Counted from the first letter of the stretch, positions 25,609 through 32,985 are shown. The stretch: DNA of 42,787 nucleotides from an uncultured Lachnospiraceae bacterium (GCA_947629385.1 CANRDO010000028.1:1-42787), one strand, 5' to 3'. A program made the numbers and translations. Notes: generated from the sequence alone by a model not told the origin.

Positions 25609-25637
25609 ATTCTAACGCCTTTGGGGATATCTGTCAA
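25609..25637 (-). promoter_or_regulatory. Promoter of the GGDEF/EAL gene
   Basis: Minus-strand TTGACA (25632-25637) and TAGAAT (25609-25614) are 17 bases apart. Confidence 0.85.
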
Positions 25638-25658
25638 TTTGATTTTTATGTTTTTCAC

Positions 25659-25715
25659 AAAAAACAGCAGTGCAAACTCATGATTTTGAGTAAGTTGCCC
25701 ATATCTCACTGCCGT
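25659..25715 (-). terminator. Terminator overlapping the stop codon of the membrane-anchored protein gene
   Basis: ACGGCAGTG (25707-25715, minus strand, containing the TGA stop) pairs with CACTGCTGT (25664-25672) as a 9-bp stem; an inner ACTCA/TGAGT stem lies in the loop and six T residues follow (25659-25664). Confidence 0.8.
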
Positions 25716-26257
25716 TCATAGTACGCAAGTCCATCATCCGGCTCAAAATAGGTCCGGATAAAGCCATCTTTTGACACAACGACAAACTCGTTCGTCTCCT
25801 CGATATAATAGACGTCGTCTCCGTCCTCTGCCTCCAGCTTGTGAAGCGCGTCCGGAGACGCGATCACGCGGTTCGCTCCTGCCACATAGGCGTCCTCATC
25901 CTCAAAGCCCATCTCGATTCCATGCCGTTCAAAGTGATCCTCCAGCTGTTCCTGCGTGCGGAATGTATACGAAATCTCCTGACCGTCCGCCTGCTTTTGC
26001 TGCTGCGATCCCGGATTCTCTGTCGACTTCTGCTCCTGTGTCTGCGTCGTCTGCTTCGGCGCCTGCTGTCCGCTTTGGTCGGCTGGCCTCGTGCCGGTCC
26101 AGACTCCGAATCCGACCACCGCCGCGCAGATCAGCACAGCCAGCGTCGTCGGAACCTTGTTTTTCCGCAGCTTTTTGTACAGCTTCTGCGCATCCTGGAT
26201 ACTGTCCGTATTGTCTTTCTGATTCTTTTTTTGATAATTGCCGTTCTTTCCGCCCAT
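25706..26257 (-). CDS. Membrane-anchored protein with a possible BECR-type RNase-like C-terminal domain
   Basis: I do not know a named function. The 183-residue protein has a basic cytoplasmic N-terminus, one membrane helix (about 36-53), a Gln/Thr/Ser-rich linker (58-93) and a compact C-terminal domain (95-183). That domain carries HFERHG (His108), GDDVYYIEETNEFVVV and DGFIRTYFEPDDG. From memory, this pattern recurs at the ends of small secreted clostridial proteins and some toxin or phage proteins related to barnase/EndoU/colicin/RelE nucleases; that link is tentative. The ATG at 26257 is preceded by GGGAGGAG. An alternative ATG at 26362 (218 residues) also has a ribosome site but overlaps the upstream gene by 56 bases. 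Confidence 0.65.
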   Translation of the reverse strand: MGGKNGNYQKKNQKDNTDSIQDAQKLYKKLRKNKVPTTLAVLICAAVVGFGVWTGTRPADQSGQQAPKQTTQTQEQKSTENPGSQQQKQADGQEISYTFRTQEQLEDHFERHGIEMGFEDEDAYVAGANRVIASPDALHKLEAEDGDDVYYIEETNEFVVVSKDGFIRTYFEPDDGLAYYERQ

Positions 26258-26306
26258 CTTGTCTTGTTCTCCTCCCATTTTTCGTGTTCTGTCCGATCTG
26301 CCTCGC

Positions 26307-27026
26307 TTATTCTGCTCTGATCCCGCTTGCGCCACAGCTGTCTGCTGCAGACTGTTTTTCATTTCCGGCTACTCCTGCGGCAAGCGGCAAGCCGGAAATT
26401 ACCCTAAGGAAAACCGGCCTCTCCTCCCCCATCCCTGCGGAACAGCCGCCCTCTTCTGCATTGAATTCTTCTCTTTTGCCCCCGCTTACTAACTCGCAGA
26501 TGTACCCGTGTGCATTCGGCACCTGCCAGTCAAAATAATCCCTGTGCGGTCTGGAAAAGCGATCAAGAATCGCCATGATCGTCCCGCCATGTACCACAAA
26601 CGCCGCAGAGGCAGCGCCTTGTCTGAGCGCCCTCCGGCAGCACTCCTCAAACGCTGCACAGCATCTATCCGAAAATGCCTCCCGGCTCTCTCCTCCGGGG
26701 AACGCCAGGCTGCCGCCACTGTCGACCCAGTCCTGATACCGTCTGTCTCCGCACAACTCCTGGTAATTCTTGTACTCGAATTCCCCGAATGCACATTCTC
26801 TCAGATCAGTGCATAACTCCGGAGCTCGCTTCGGAAAAAGGATTTGCGACGTCTGCAGGCAGCGCTTCAGCCGGCTTGCAAACACACAGTCCGGCAACGG
26901 ATAGCGTCCGCGCATAGCATGAAGCTCCTGAATCGTCTCTTCTGTCAATTCCTCATCCGTGACGCCGATATAGCGGTGCTCCCGATTCCCGGCAGTCGCC
27001 CCATGCCGCAGGAGATATATCCGCAT
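26307..27026 (-). CDS. cobC: Histidine phosphatase, probable alpha-ribazole phosphatase (CobC-like)
   Basis: The 239-residue protein is a member of the histidine phosphatase superfamily: the phospho-acceptor is His8 in LLRHGATAGN, followed by SRLKRCLQT, the acidic RECAFGEFE and the second histidine in VVHGG. The sequence around GEFEYKNYQEL resembles CobC, which removes phosphate from alpha-ribazole 5'-phosphate, and other late cobalamin genes are nearby; a phosphoglycerate-mutase-like role remains possible. The C-terminal 45 residues after the catalytic core are Gly/Ala-rich and look like an extension. The ATG at 27026 follows AGGAGGGG. The leader of about 180 bases contains tandem repeats. 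Confidence 0.75.
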   Translation of the reverse strand: MRIYLLRHGATAGNREHRYIGVTDEELTEETIQELHAMRGRYPLPDCVFASRLKRCLQTSQILFPKRAPELCTDLRECAFGEFEYKNYQELCGDRRYQDWVDSGGSLAFPGGESREAFSDRCCAAFEECCRRALRQGAASAAFVVHGGTIMAILDRFSRPHRDYFDWQVPNAHGYICELVSGGKREEFNAEEGGCSAGMGEERPVFLRVISGLPLAAGVAGNEKQSAADSCGASGIRAE

Positions 27027-27050
27027 GCCGTTCCCCTCCTTCCCCTTCAC

Positions 27051-27140
27051 ACTGTCTTACCGTCTCTGTCTTACCGTCTCACTGTCTTACTGTAATACCG
27101 TCTTACCATCTCTGTCTTACTATATTACCGTCTTGCCGTC
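27051..27140. repeat. Degenerate ~30-bp tandem repeats (GTCTTAC cores) in the cobC leader
   Basis: GTCTTAC occurs at 27054, 27068, 27084, 27100 and 27114, with a GTCTTGC variant at 27130, at alternating distances of 14 and 16 bases. This makes about three degenerate 30-bp units lying within the transcribed leader of the phosphatase gene. The pattern is too short and degenerate for a CRISPR. Confidence 0.75.
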
Positions 27141-27215
27141 TTTCTCTTTCCGTACAGCTTTCATATCTCGTTCTTTCTGTCCGGCCCTCCTGTTTCGGCC
27201 TGCCTGTTCGTCCCT

Positions 27216-27244
27216 ACTATAGCAGAAAATCAGACATGTGCCAA
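27216..27244 (-). promoter_or_regulatory. Promoter of the CobC-like phosphatase gene
   Basis: Minus-strand TTGGCA (27239-27244) and TATAGT (27216-27221) are 17 bases apart, predicting a leader of about 180 bases. Confidence 0.75.
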
Positions 27245-27292
27245 TCAATTTTTGCAACTAATCTTGGTCTCAATATTCCCTGTCCGTGTTCG

Positions 27293-28060
27293 TCATTGCC
27301 GTGCCTTTCTCTGAAACTCCGTCGCATGCTTGCGGTACCAGAGCGGCATGTTGTTGCGCTGGCATTCGCTGTTCCTCCGAGCTTCAATCGCTATGCTCTC
27401 GAAAAACTCTCTCCACAGATCCGTGTAAAGATCTTCTTCCTCCTCCGTCCTGCGCAGCTGCTCCATCTCCTCCTGCGTCAGCCGCGTCATATAATATGCC
27501 TGATCCTTCGGATGCACGGCCGCGATCTGCCGGTTGTCGTCGATCATCATCCAGTGTTCCGAGGGCATCCGGTCCGCAAAATGCGCGGCGGAGATCGCCG
27601 TCACATTGCACTTCGGCTCGATGTGCGCCACGTAGACCTGGCCGACCTGCGAAAATCTTGTAAATTCCCGGAAATAATTCGCCTCGGTATTCGCCTTGCG
27701 GCTCAGTTCAAAGATCCACACGACCTCCGGGCGGGACATCATCTGTGTCAGCTTCCTCCCGCTGGCAAATCCAAGCACCAGAAAACGGTAGATCGCGTCC
27801 AGCCGGTCCGGCTCAAACGACATGGCCGCAAGAAATACCTGACGGTACGCCTCATACGAGATCTTCCGCTGAATCGAGCGGACGACCTTCGCCGCCTTGC
27901 CGAAATCTGCCTCCACATGCACATACGTGCAGAACAAGCCCTGCTGCCAAACCGGCTCAAGCTGTAGCCGCAGATTGTCGTGCCCCAGACGGCTTGCCCA
28001 GGCGTCGTATATACAGGTCATCATCGCCTCAAATGTATCTTCACAGGTAAATACGGTCAT
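27293..28060 (-). CDS. DUF4130 DNA-metabolism protein (TIGR03915 type), partner of the radical SAM protein
   Basis: The 255-residue soluble protein matches the family described as probable DNA metabolism protein with a DUF4130 region (roughly 85-245). Recognisable features are MTVFTCEDTFEAMM at the N-terminus, LGFASGRKLTQM, the EANYFREFTRFSQV stretch, PKCNVTAISAAHFADRMP and the C-terminal NNMPLWYRKHATEF. In other bacteria this domain is also found fused to UdgX-type uracil-DNA glycosylases, which argues for base-lesion repair; its own activity is unknown. The ATG follows GGGGAG. It is the second gene of an apparent SOS-controlled operon behind the radical SAM gene, separated by a 132-base purine-rich spacer. 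Confidence 0.85.
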   Translation of the reverse strand: MTVFTCEDTFEAMMTCIYDAWASRLGHDNLRLQLEPVWQQGLFCTYVHVEADFGKAAKVVRSIQRKISYEAYRQVFLAAMSFEPDRLDAIYRFLVLGFASGRKLTQMMSRPEVVWIFELSRKANTEANYFREFTRFSQVGQVYVAHIEPKCNVTAISAAHFADRMPSEHWMMIDDNRQIAAVHPKDQAYYMTRLTQEEMEQLRRTEEEEDLYTDLWREFFESIAIEARRNSECQRNNMPLWYRKHATEFQRKARQ

Positions 28061-28073
28061 TGATCTCCCCTGC

Positions 28074-28180
28074 TCCTTTCCTTAAGTTCCTTTTCCTTAA
28101 GTTCCTTTTCCTTAGGTTTCTTTCTTTTGCTTCCTTCCTTTTACTTCCTTCCTTTTGCTCCCTTTCTTCCCACTTTTGCT
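28074..28180. repeat. Polypyrimidine/polypurine tract with 15-bp tandem repeats
   Basis: The spacer between the radical SAM and DUF4130 genes is almost purely pyrimidine on the plus strand. Three 15-base units (TTTTCCTTAAGTTCC and variants) lie at about 28076-28120, followed by CCTTCCTTTT-type repeats to 28175. The mRNA would be GGAA-rich with many Shine-Dalgarno-like sites before the DUF4130 start. Confidence 0.8.
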
Positions 28181-28192
28181 CGAGACAGGGCT

Positions 28193-29719
28193 TCACGCTC
28201 CCAGCTGAAAGTCTTCAAACAGGGACAGCTGCCGGAATCCGGTCTCACTGCCGTGACGGATCTGCCAGTTCTCCTTCTCGTTCACCCCAATCAGCTGGCG
28301 CGCGATATAGCGCTCCTCGATCGGCGTCTGGTACATCATCCTGCCGCCGCAGGTGATGAAATAATGCGCCCGCTTCAGCACCACGCCCATCTTCTTTAGA
28401 TGCGGGAAGTCCAGCTTCCCATATCTGCGCGACTGAATGATACGCAGCGCAGACTTCGGGCCGATGCCGGGGATGCGCAGGATCATGCTGTAATCCGCCG
28501 AGTTGATCTCCACGGGAAAAAGCTCCAGATGCCGCAGCGCCCAGTCGCACTTCGGATCCAGCAGCTCATTGAAGTCCGGCCGCTCCTCGCTCAGCAGCTC
28601 ATCCGCATGAAATCCGTAGAAGCGCAGCAGCCAGTCCGCCTGATACAATCGATGCTCCCGCAGAAGCGGCGGAGGCGTGCCGAGCGCCGGCAGCGCGCTG
28701 TCCTCGTTGAGCGGTACGTAGGCCGAGAAGAAAACCCGCTTCAGATCGTAGGTCTGATACAGATGCTGGGTGGTCTTCAGCAGATGATAGTCCGTCTCCG
28801 GCGTCGCCCCGATGATCATCTGAGTGCTCTGCCCTGCCGGGACGAACGGACGCTGCAGATCGCGCCGCCGAAGCCCGGCCGGGAGTGAAAAGCTCTCCCG
28901 CACGACATTGGCCGGCTGGCTTCCTCTTCCAATCAAATCCTCCGCAGGCATCTGCGATTCCAGCGGGCGCGCATCGCCAACGAGTCCGCTCTGATCCGCC
29001 CGCTCCTCGATCCGACCGCCTACCCCGGAGAAGATCCCTCCTCCAAGCCGCTGTGTCGACCCGCTCCGCTCCATCTGCGCGCTCTTCCCGATCGCCAGCC
29101 GATGCTCTGCGATCGTATCGCTCACCATCCGCATCGGCCGCAGGATTGCCTTGTGCGTCTTGTTCGGGGCAAGCTTCCTCAGGCTCTCCCCGGTCGGGAG
29201 CTCCAGATTCACGCTCATGCGATCCGCCAGATATCCGGCCGCCGCCAGCAGCTCATCCGGTGCGCCCGGAATCGCCTTCACATGGATGTAACCGTTGAAG
29301 CGGTATTCATTCCGCAGCAAACACAATGCCTCGCAGATGCGCTCCATCGTGTAGGCCGGGCTCTTCCATACGCCGGAGCTCAGGAAAAGTCCTTCGATGT
29401 AATTCCTCTTATAGAATTCGACCGTCAGCTCACAGACCTCCCGTGGAGTAAAGGCTGTGCGCAGCGTATCATTCGAGGCGCGGTTGAGGCAATATTTACA
29501 ATCGTAAATGCAATGGTTCGTCAACAGAATCTTCAGCAGCGAAATACACCGGCCGTCTGCGGCAAAGCTGTGGCAGATCCCGGCCGCCACGGAATTCCCC
29601 AGATATCCCTCCCTGCCTCGCCTGTCCACTCCGCTCGATGTGCATGCCACATCATACTTCGCCGCATCCGCCAGGATATGCAGCTTCTCCTGAAGTGTCA
29701 GCTCGGATCTGATTTCCAT
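28193..29719 (-). CDS. Radical SAM / helix-hairpin-helix protein, putative DNA modification or repair (TIGR03916 type)
   Basis: The 508-residue protein matches the family annotated as putative DNA modification/repair radical SAM protein. The 4Fe-4S motif is NHCIYDCKYC (Cys70, Cys74, Cys77). The radical SAM barrel extends through KAIPGAP and NLELPTGE. A helix-hairpin-helix DNA-binding motif ILRIPGIGPKSALRII lies at about 413-428. A low-complexity insertion (about 213-292) interrupts the barrel shortly before QSTQMIIGATPETD. The substrate is unknown; genetic pairing with DUF4130 suggests repair of a specific DNA lesion. The ATG follows GAGGAGGAAGG. The promoter carries two LexA-type boxes, so the operon should be induced by DNA damage. 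Confidence 0.9.
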   Translation of the reverse strand: MEIRSELTLQEKLHILADAAKYDVACTSSGVDRRGREGYLGNSVAAGICHSFAADGRCISLLKILLTNHCIYDCKYCLNRASNDTLRTAFTPREVCELTVEFYKRNYIEGLFLSSGVWKSPAYTMERICEALCLLRNEYRFNGYIHVKAIPGAPDELLAAAGYLADRMSVNLELPTGESLRKLAPNKTHKAILRPMRMVSDTIAEHRLAIGKSAQMERSGSTQRLGGGIFSGVGGRIEERADQSGLVGDARPLESQMPAEDLIGRGSQPANVVRESFSLPAGLRRRDLQRPFVPAGQSTQMIIGATPETDYHLLKTTQHLYQTYDLKRVFFSAYVPLNEDSALPALGTPPPLLREHRLYQADWLLRFYGFHADELLSEERPDFNELLDPKCDWALRHLELFPVEINSADYSMILRIPGIGPKSALRIIQSRRYGKLDFPHLKKMGVVLKRAHYFITCGGRMMYQTPIEERYIARQLIGVNEKENWQIRHGSETGFRQLSLFEDFQLGA

Positions 29720-29783
29720 GTTCCTTCCTCCTCTGCCGTCGCTTCTCCCTCTCCGTCGGTCTTCCCTTTTCTGAGTAGAAAAC

Positions 29784-29838
29784 GCGAAAAGAGAACATAC
29801 GTTCTATTTTGATTATAGAACATATGTTCTCTTTTCGC
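29784..29838. promoter_or_regulatory. Dual LexA (SOS) boxes in a 55-bp near-perfect palindrome
   Basis: Two perfect GAAC-N4-GTTC sites, GAACATACGTTC (29793-29804) and GAACATATGTTC (29818-29829), match the Gram-positive LexA/DinR consensus. They sit inside two 24-base arms (29784-29807 and 29815-29838) that are inverted copies differing at one base, with a 7-base centre. One box lies between the -35 and -10 elements and the other starts at the predicted transcription start. Confidence 0.85.
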
Positions 29839-29840
29839 AA
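29812..29840 (-). promoter_or_regulatory. Promoter of the radical SAM/DUF4130 operon
   Basis: Minus-strand TTGCGA (29835-29840) and a perfect TATAAT (29812-29817) are exactly 17 bases apart, with a LexA box filling the spacer. Confidence 0.85.
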
Positions 29841-29862
29841 GAGTTTTTTATAAAATTCTGTT

Positions 29863-30351
29863 CTACAACCTGCTCTCGAGCACCAGCCTCTGTGTCTTCA
29901 TCCCAATCGCCTCGTAAAACGCGAGAGCCGATCGGTTAAATTCCCATACCATCAGCTCCATTCCCGAAGCGCCCTGCTCCTTCGCCCGACGTCCGGTCTC
30001 CTCGTACAGCACCGTGGCCACGCCACGCCTGCGCGCCGTCTCGTCGACATACAGCGCCTCTATGTACGCGACTTTTCTTTCGGAATTTCCATGGAAAGTC
30101 TTCGGCTCCCGAATCGCGGCCAGGCAGATCCCGACGATCTTCCCTTCCTCCTCCGCCGCAAGCGCAATGCACTGCCCGCACGCGACGATCGCTTCAAAAT
30201 CGTCCCGCGAATACACATGCTCCGTCTGCGCGTACTGATCCGGCCGCGCGTCCACGTGCATCCTGTGGAGGCAACGCATTCTCTCATCCACGGCGTCATA
30301 ATCCAGCGGTGTCATTGCCCTGATCTTTATATTTCCCTTCTTCATATTCAT
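29863..30351 (-). CDS. GNAT-family N-acetyltransferase
   Basis: The protein (about 162 residues) has the GNAT fold: a core strand with KVAYIEALYVDETARRRGVATVLY, whose R/Q-x-x-G-x-G/A acetyl-CoA loop here reads RRRGVA, and the C-terminal MELMVWEFNRSALAFYEAIGMK typical of RimI-like enzymes. The substrate is unknown. Three in-frame ATGs lie within five codons (30357, 30351, 30345); GGAGGA is best spaced for 30351. It is upstream of the SOS operon on the same strand but separated from it by that operon's own promoter. Confidence 0.82.
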   Translation of the reverse strand: MNMKKGNIKIRAMTPLDYDAVDERMRCLHRMHVDARPDQYAQTEHVYSRDDFEAIVACGQCIALAAEEEGKIVGICLAAIREPKTFHGNSERKVAYIEALYVDETARRRGVATVLYEETGRRAKEQGASGMELMVWEFNRSALAFYEAIGMKTQRLVLESRL

Positions 30352-30385
30352 CTCCATTCCTCCACCTTTCGTTTTGGCACTGTGG

Positions 30386-31756
30386 TCAATTCTCTCCGGA
30401 AGTCCCGGAAATCCCCCAGCTTTTCGTCCTGCGCAGATAATAAAGGATGAACAGCGCGGCCGTGCAGCCCCAGGAGATCGGATAATTCAGCACGATCGTC
30501 TGCAGCGACGGCCGCAGCGGGACGATCAGGAAGATCCACGCGATGCGGAAGAGACAGACGCCGAACATCGTCAGCAGCATCGGCAGGATCACGTCTCCCA
30601 CCGCCCGCAGCGCACCGGAAAAGATCTCAACAAAGCTGAACACAAAGTAGCAGGGGGCGATCACGCCCATCACCTCCGTGCCGATCCGGACCACGTCCGC
30701 GTCCCGCGTGAAGATACCGAACAAAGGCCCGCGGAAGGTCAGAAGCAGCGCGCTGATCCCCAGCGAAAACAGCTGGTGCATGCCAAGACAGATCCAGACG
30801 CCCTTCTTCATCCGGTCAAAACGGTGCGCCCCATAGTTCTGTCCGACAAAGGTCGTGATCGAGATGCCGAACGCGCCGTTGATCATCCAGAAGACTGCGT
30901 CAAGCTTTCCTTCCGCGGCCCACGCTGCCGTCGCGTCCGTGCCGAACGCGTTGATCGCCGTCTGGATGATGATGTTCGACAGACTGTACATGACCGACTG
31001 GACGCCGCCCGGAAGTCCGATGAAGAGCTGCGACTTCAGGCTGTTCCCGCGGAATGCGATCCCTCCAAGCTCCAGCCGATAGATGTCGTCCGAATTCATC
31101 AGCGCCCTCGTCACCAGAAATGCGCTGAACACCTGCGAGATCGCAGTCGCGATCGCGACGCCGCCGACGCCGAGCCTCAGGACGACCACCATGAGAAGAT
31201 CCAGCACGATATTGAGCAGGCAGCAGGCGATCAGGTAATAGAGCGGCCGCTTCGAGTCGCCGAGCGAGCGCAGGATGCCCGAGCCGATGTTGTAGATGAA
31301 CACAAAGACAATGCTGGCGAAATAGATCCGCAGATACAGCGTCGAGCCCGCCATCAGCTCTTCCGGCGTGTTCATAAGCCGCAGCATCACAGGCGCAAGC
31401 CAGATGCCGAGCACCGTGGCGACAATCCCTCCGACAATCGAGAACGCATACGCCGTGTGGAGCGCGTCGTTCAGATTCTTCTCATCGTTCGCGCCATAAT
31501 AGCGCGCCACGATCACGCCCGCGCCCGCCGAAAGACCCGTAAAAAAGCCGACGACAAGGTTGACCGTCTGTCCGGAGGAGCCGCCCACGCTCGCGAGCGC
31601 CTGCTTCCCGACAAAGCGGCCGACGATCACCATGTCCACGGTATTGTAGAGCTGCTGAAAAAAAGTCCCCAGCAAAATGGGAAAGAAAAAAGCAAGAAGC
31701 TGCTTCCAGATCACGCCCTCAGTAATCTGATGTCCCACACTTTTTGCCCTCTGCAT
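30386..31756 (-). CDS. MATE-family efflux transporter
   Basis: The 456-residue inner-membrane protein has the twelve-helix MATE layout in two related halves; FPILLGTFFQQLYNTVDMVIVG in the first half and IGLPGGVQSVMYSLSNIIIQ in the second are characteristic of the clostridial MatE group. It would export cationic drugs or metabolites using a Na+ or H+ gradient; the substrate is unknown. The ATG at 31756 lies eight bases after GGAGG, while an upstream in-frame start would add a hydrophilic tail of 19 residues. It ends 34 bases before the GNAT gene, so the two may be co-transcribed. A Fur-box-like sequence lies in the upstream region. Confidence 0.92.
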   Translation of the reverse strand: MQRAKSVGHQITEGVIWKQLLAFFFPILLGTFFQQLYNTVDMVIVGRFVGKQALASVGGSSGQTVNLVVGFFTGLSAGAGVIVARYYGANDEKNLNDALHTAYAFSIVGGIVATVLGIWLAPVMLRLMNTPEELMAGSTLYLRIYFASIVFVFIYNIGSGILRSLGDSKRPLYYLIACCLLNIVLDLLMVVVLRLGVGGVAIATAISQVFSAFLVTRALMNSDDIYRLELGGIAFRGNSLKSQLFIGLPGGVQSVMYSLSNIIIQTAINAFGTDATAAWAAEGKLDAVFWMINGAFGISITTFVGQNYGAHRFDRMKKGVWICLGMHQLFSLGISALLLTFRGPLFGIFTRDADVVRIGTEVMGVIAPCYFVFSFVEIFSGALRAVGDVILPMLLTMFGVCLFRIAWIFLIVPLRPSLQTIVLNYPISWGCTAALFILYYLRRTKSWGISGTSGEN

Positions 31757-31871
31757 AAATACTTCCTCCGTTCTCTTCCCGTCATTTTCTGCGTTTTTCC
31801 GAATACGGATCATTCATGCGCTCATTGTCCGCTTCCGGCCCTATCCGTGTACGAAACATACTCACACAAAA

Positions 31872-31890
31872 GAGAATGATTGTCAATTAC
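31872..31890. promoter_or_regulatory. Fur-box-like sequence upstream of the MATE gene
   Basis: GAGAATGATTGTCAATTAC matches 13 of 19 positions of the classical Fur consensus and covers a minus-strand TTGACA (31881-31886). The -10 region downstream is poor. This is a weak, sequence-only suggestion. Confidence 0.25.
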
Positions 31891-31917
31891 CTTTTATAAG
31901 TTTATACCACTTTACAA

Positions 31918-32901
31918 TTATATGAATACCGCGAGCGCCGCCGCCTTCACGATCCCGAGCGCCGCGAGCGACAGCACCGAAGCCGCCGTCATCATCCGGT
32001 TCACCCGCGCGATGTCGTCAAGCTCGATCGGGCGCAGATCGTCCCCGATGAACGGCTTCTTGTGAAGCTCCCCGAAATACCACGCGTCGCCCGCGAGCCG
32101 CACATGCAGCGCCCCGGCCGCTGCCGCCTCGGTCTGCGCGGAGTTCGGACTCGCGTGATTTCTGCGATCCCTTTTCCAGATTTTCCACGCCATTCTGCCG
32201 TCCTGCCCGGTCAGACACGCTCCCAGGATCAGAAACAGCGCCGCAAGCCGCGCCGGAATATAATTCACAATGTCGTCCAGCCGCGCGGCGATCCTGCCAA
32301 AATACAGATAACGGTCATTCCTGTAGCCGACCATCGAATCCATCGTATTGACGCTCTTGTACGCGAAGCCGAGCACGCCGCCGCCGATCATCATATACAG
32401 CATCGGCGCAAACACGCCATCCGAAAAATTTTCAGCGACCGTCTCGACCGCCGCCCGGATCACGCCGGGCTCGTCCAGCACCTGCGTATCGCGCCCGACG
32501 ATGCGCGCCACCGCCCTCTGCCCTGCCTCAAGCCCCTCCTCGCGCAGAGCCCGCGCCACATTCGCGCTCTCCCTGCGCAGCGTCTTCACCGCAAACAGGA
32601 AGAAACACATCACGGCCTCAAGAGCCACACCAAACCAGAAATTCAGGCGATATGCCGCGCACAGCAAAAACGCCGGAATCCCGGCAGAGAGTACGACCAC
32701 AAACACCGCCATGATCCCGCCGCCGGCCAGTTCTCCGTTCTTCGTCTTCGGCAGAAGGTTCCGGATCCGTTTCTCCAGCCATGCGATCAGATCTCCGATC
32801 AAACAGATCGGGTGAAGCGCCGTCTGCGGGTCGCCAAAGACCGCGTCCGCCAGAAATCCAAGCACCACCGCGAGCAATGAACCCGCCGCATACTTCCACA
32901 T
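31918..32901 (-). CDS. cbiB: Adenosylcobinamide-phosphate synthase CbiB
   Basis: CbiB amidates adenosylcobyric acid with aminopropanol (phosphate) to form adenosylcobinamide (phosphate) in the cobalamin pathway. The 327-residue membrane protein shows family motifs ADAVFGDPQTALHPI, VETVAENFSDGVFAPM and NTMDSMVGYRNDRY, and about five helices. The ATG follows GGGAGG. It lies downstream of cobS on the same strand with an 84-base gap containing a possible weak promoter, so the two are probably transcribed together. Confidence 0.94.
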   Translation of the reverse strand: MWKYAAGSLLAVVLGFLADAVFGDPQTALHPICLIGDLIAWLEKRIRNLLPKTKNGELAGGGIMAVFVVVLSAGIPAFLLCAAYRLNFWFGVALEAVMCFFLFAVKTLRRESANVARALREEGLEAGQRAVARIVGRDTQVLDEPGVIRAAVETVAENFSDGVFAPMLYMMIGGGVLGFAYKSVNTMDSMVGYRNDRYLYFGRIAARLDDIVNYIPARLAALFLILGACLTGQDGRMAWKIWKRDRRNHASPNSAQTEAAAAGALHVRLAGDAWYFGELHKKPFIGDDLRPIELDDIARVNRMMTAASVLSLAALGIVKAAALAVFI

Positions 32902-32927
32902 ATCATTTCCTCCCTACGAAAGAAAAA

Positions 32928-32954
32928 AGAATATGCAAATAACTAAAATGTCAA
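32928..32954 (-). promoter_or_regulatory. Possible weak promoter of cbiB
   Basis: A perfect TTGACA (32949-32954, minus) is followed by TATTCT (32928-32933) at a short 15-base spacing. Confidence 0.35.
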
Positions 32955-32985
32955 CATCAATCCTGTAAATTTTTTGCCCTGTTCG

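Noticed and set aside
27051..27140. Possible CRISPR array
   Set aside because: Units are degenerate, spacing is 14/16 bases with no unique spacers, and no cas gene is near.
30374..31879. A 501-codon plus-strand open frame
   Set aside because: It is antisense to the MATE gene, has an Arg/His/Asp-rich composition typical of GC-driven shadow frames, and matches no family.
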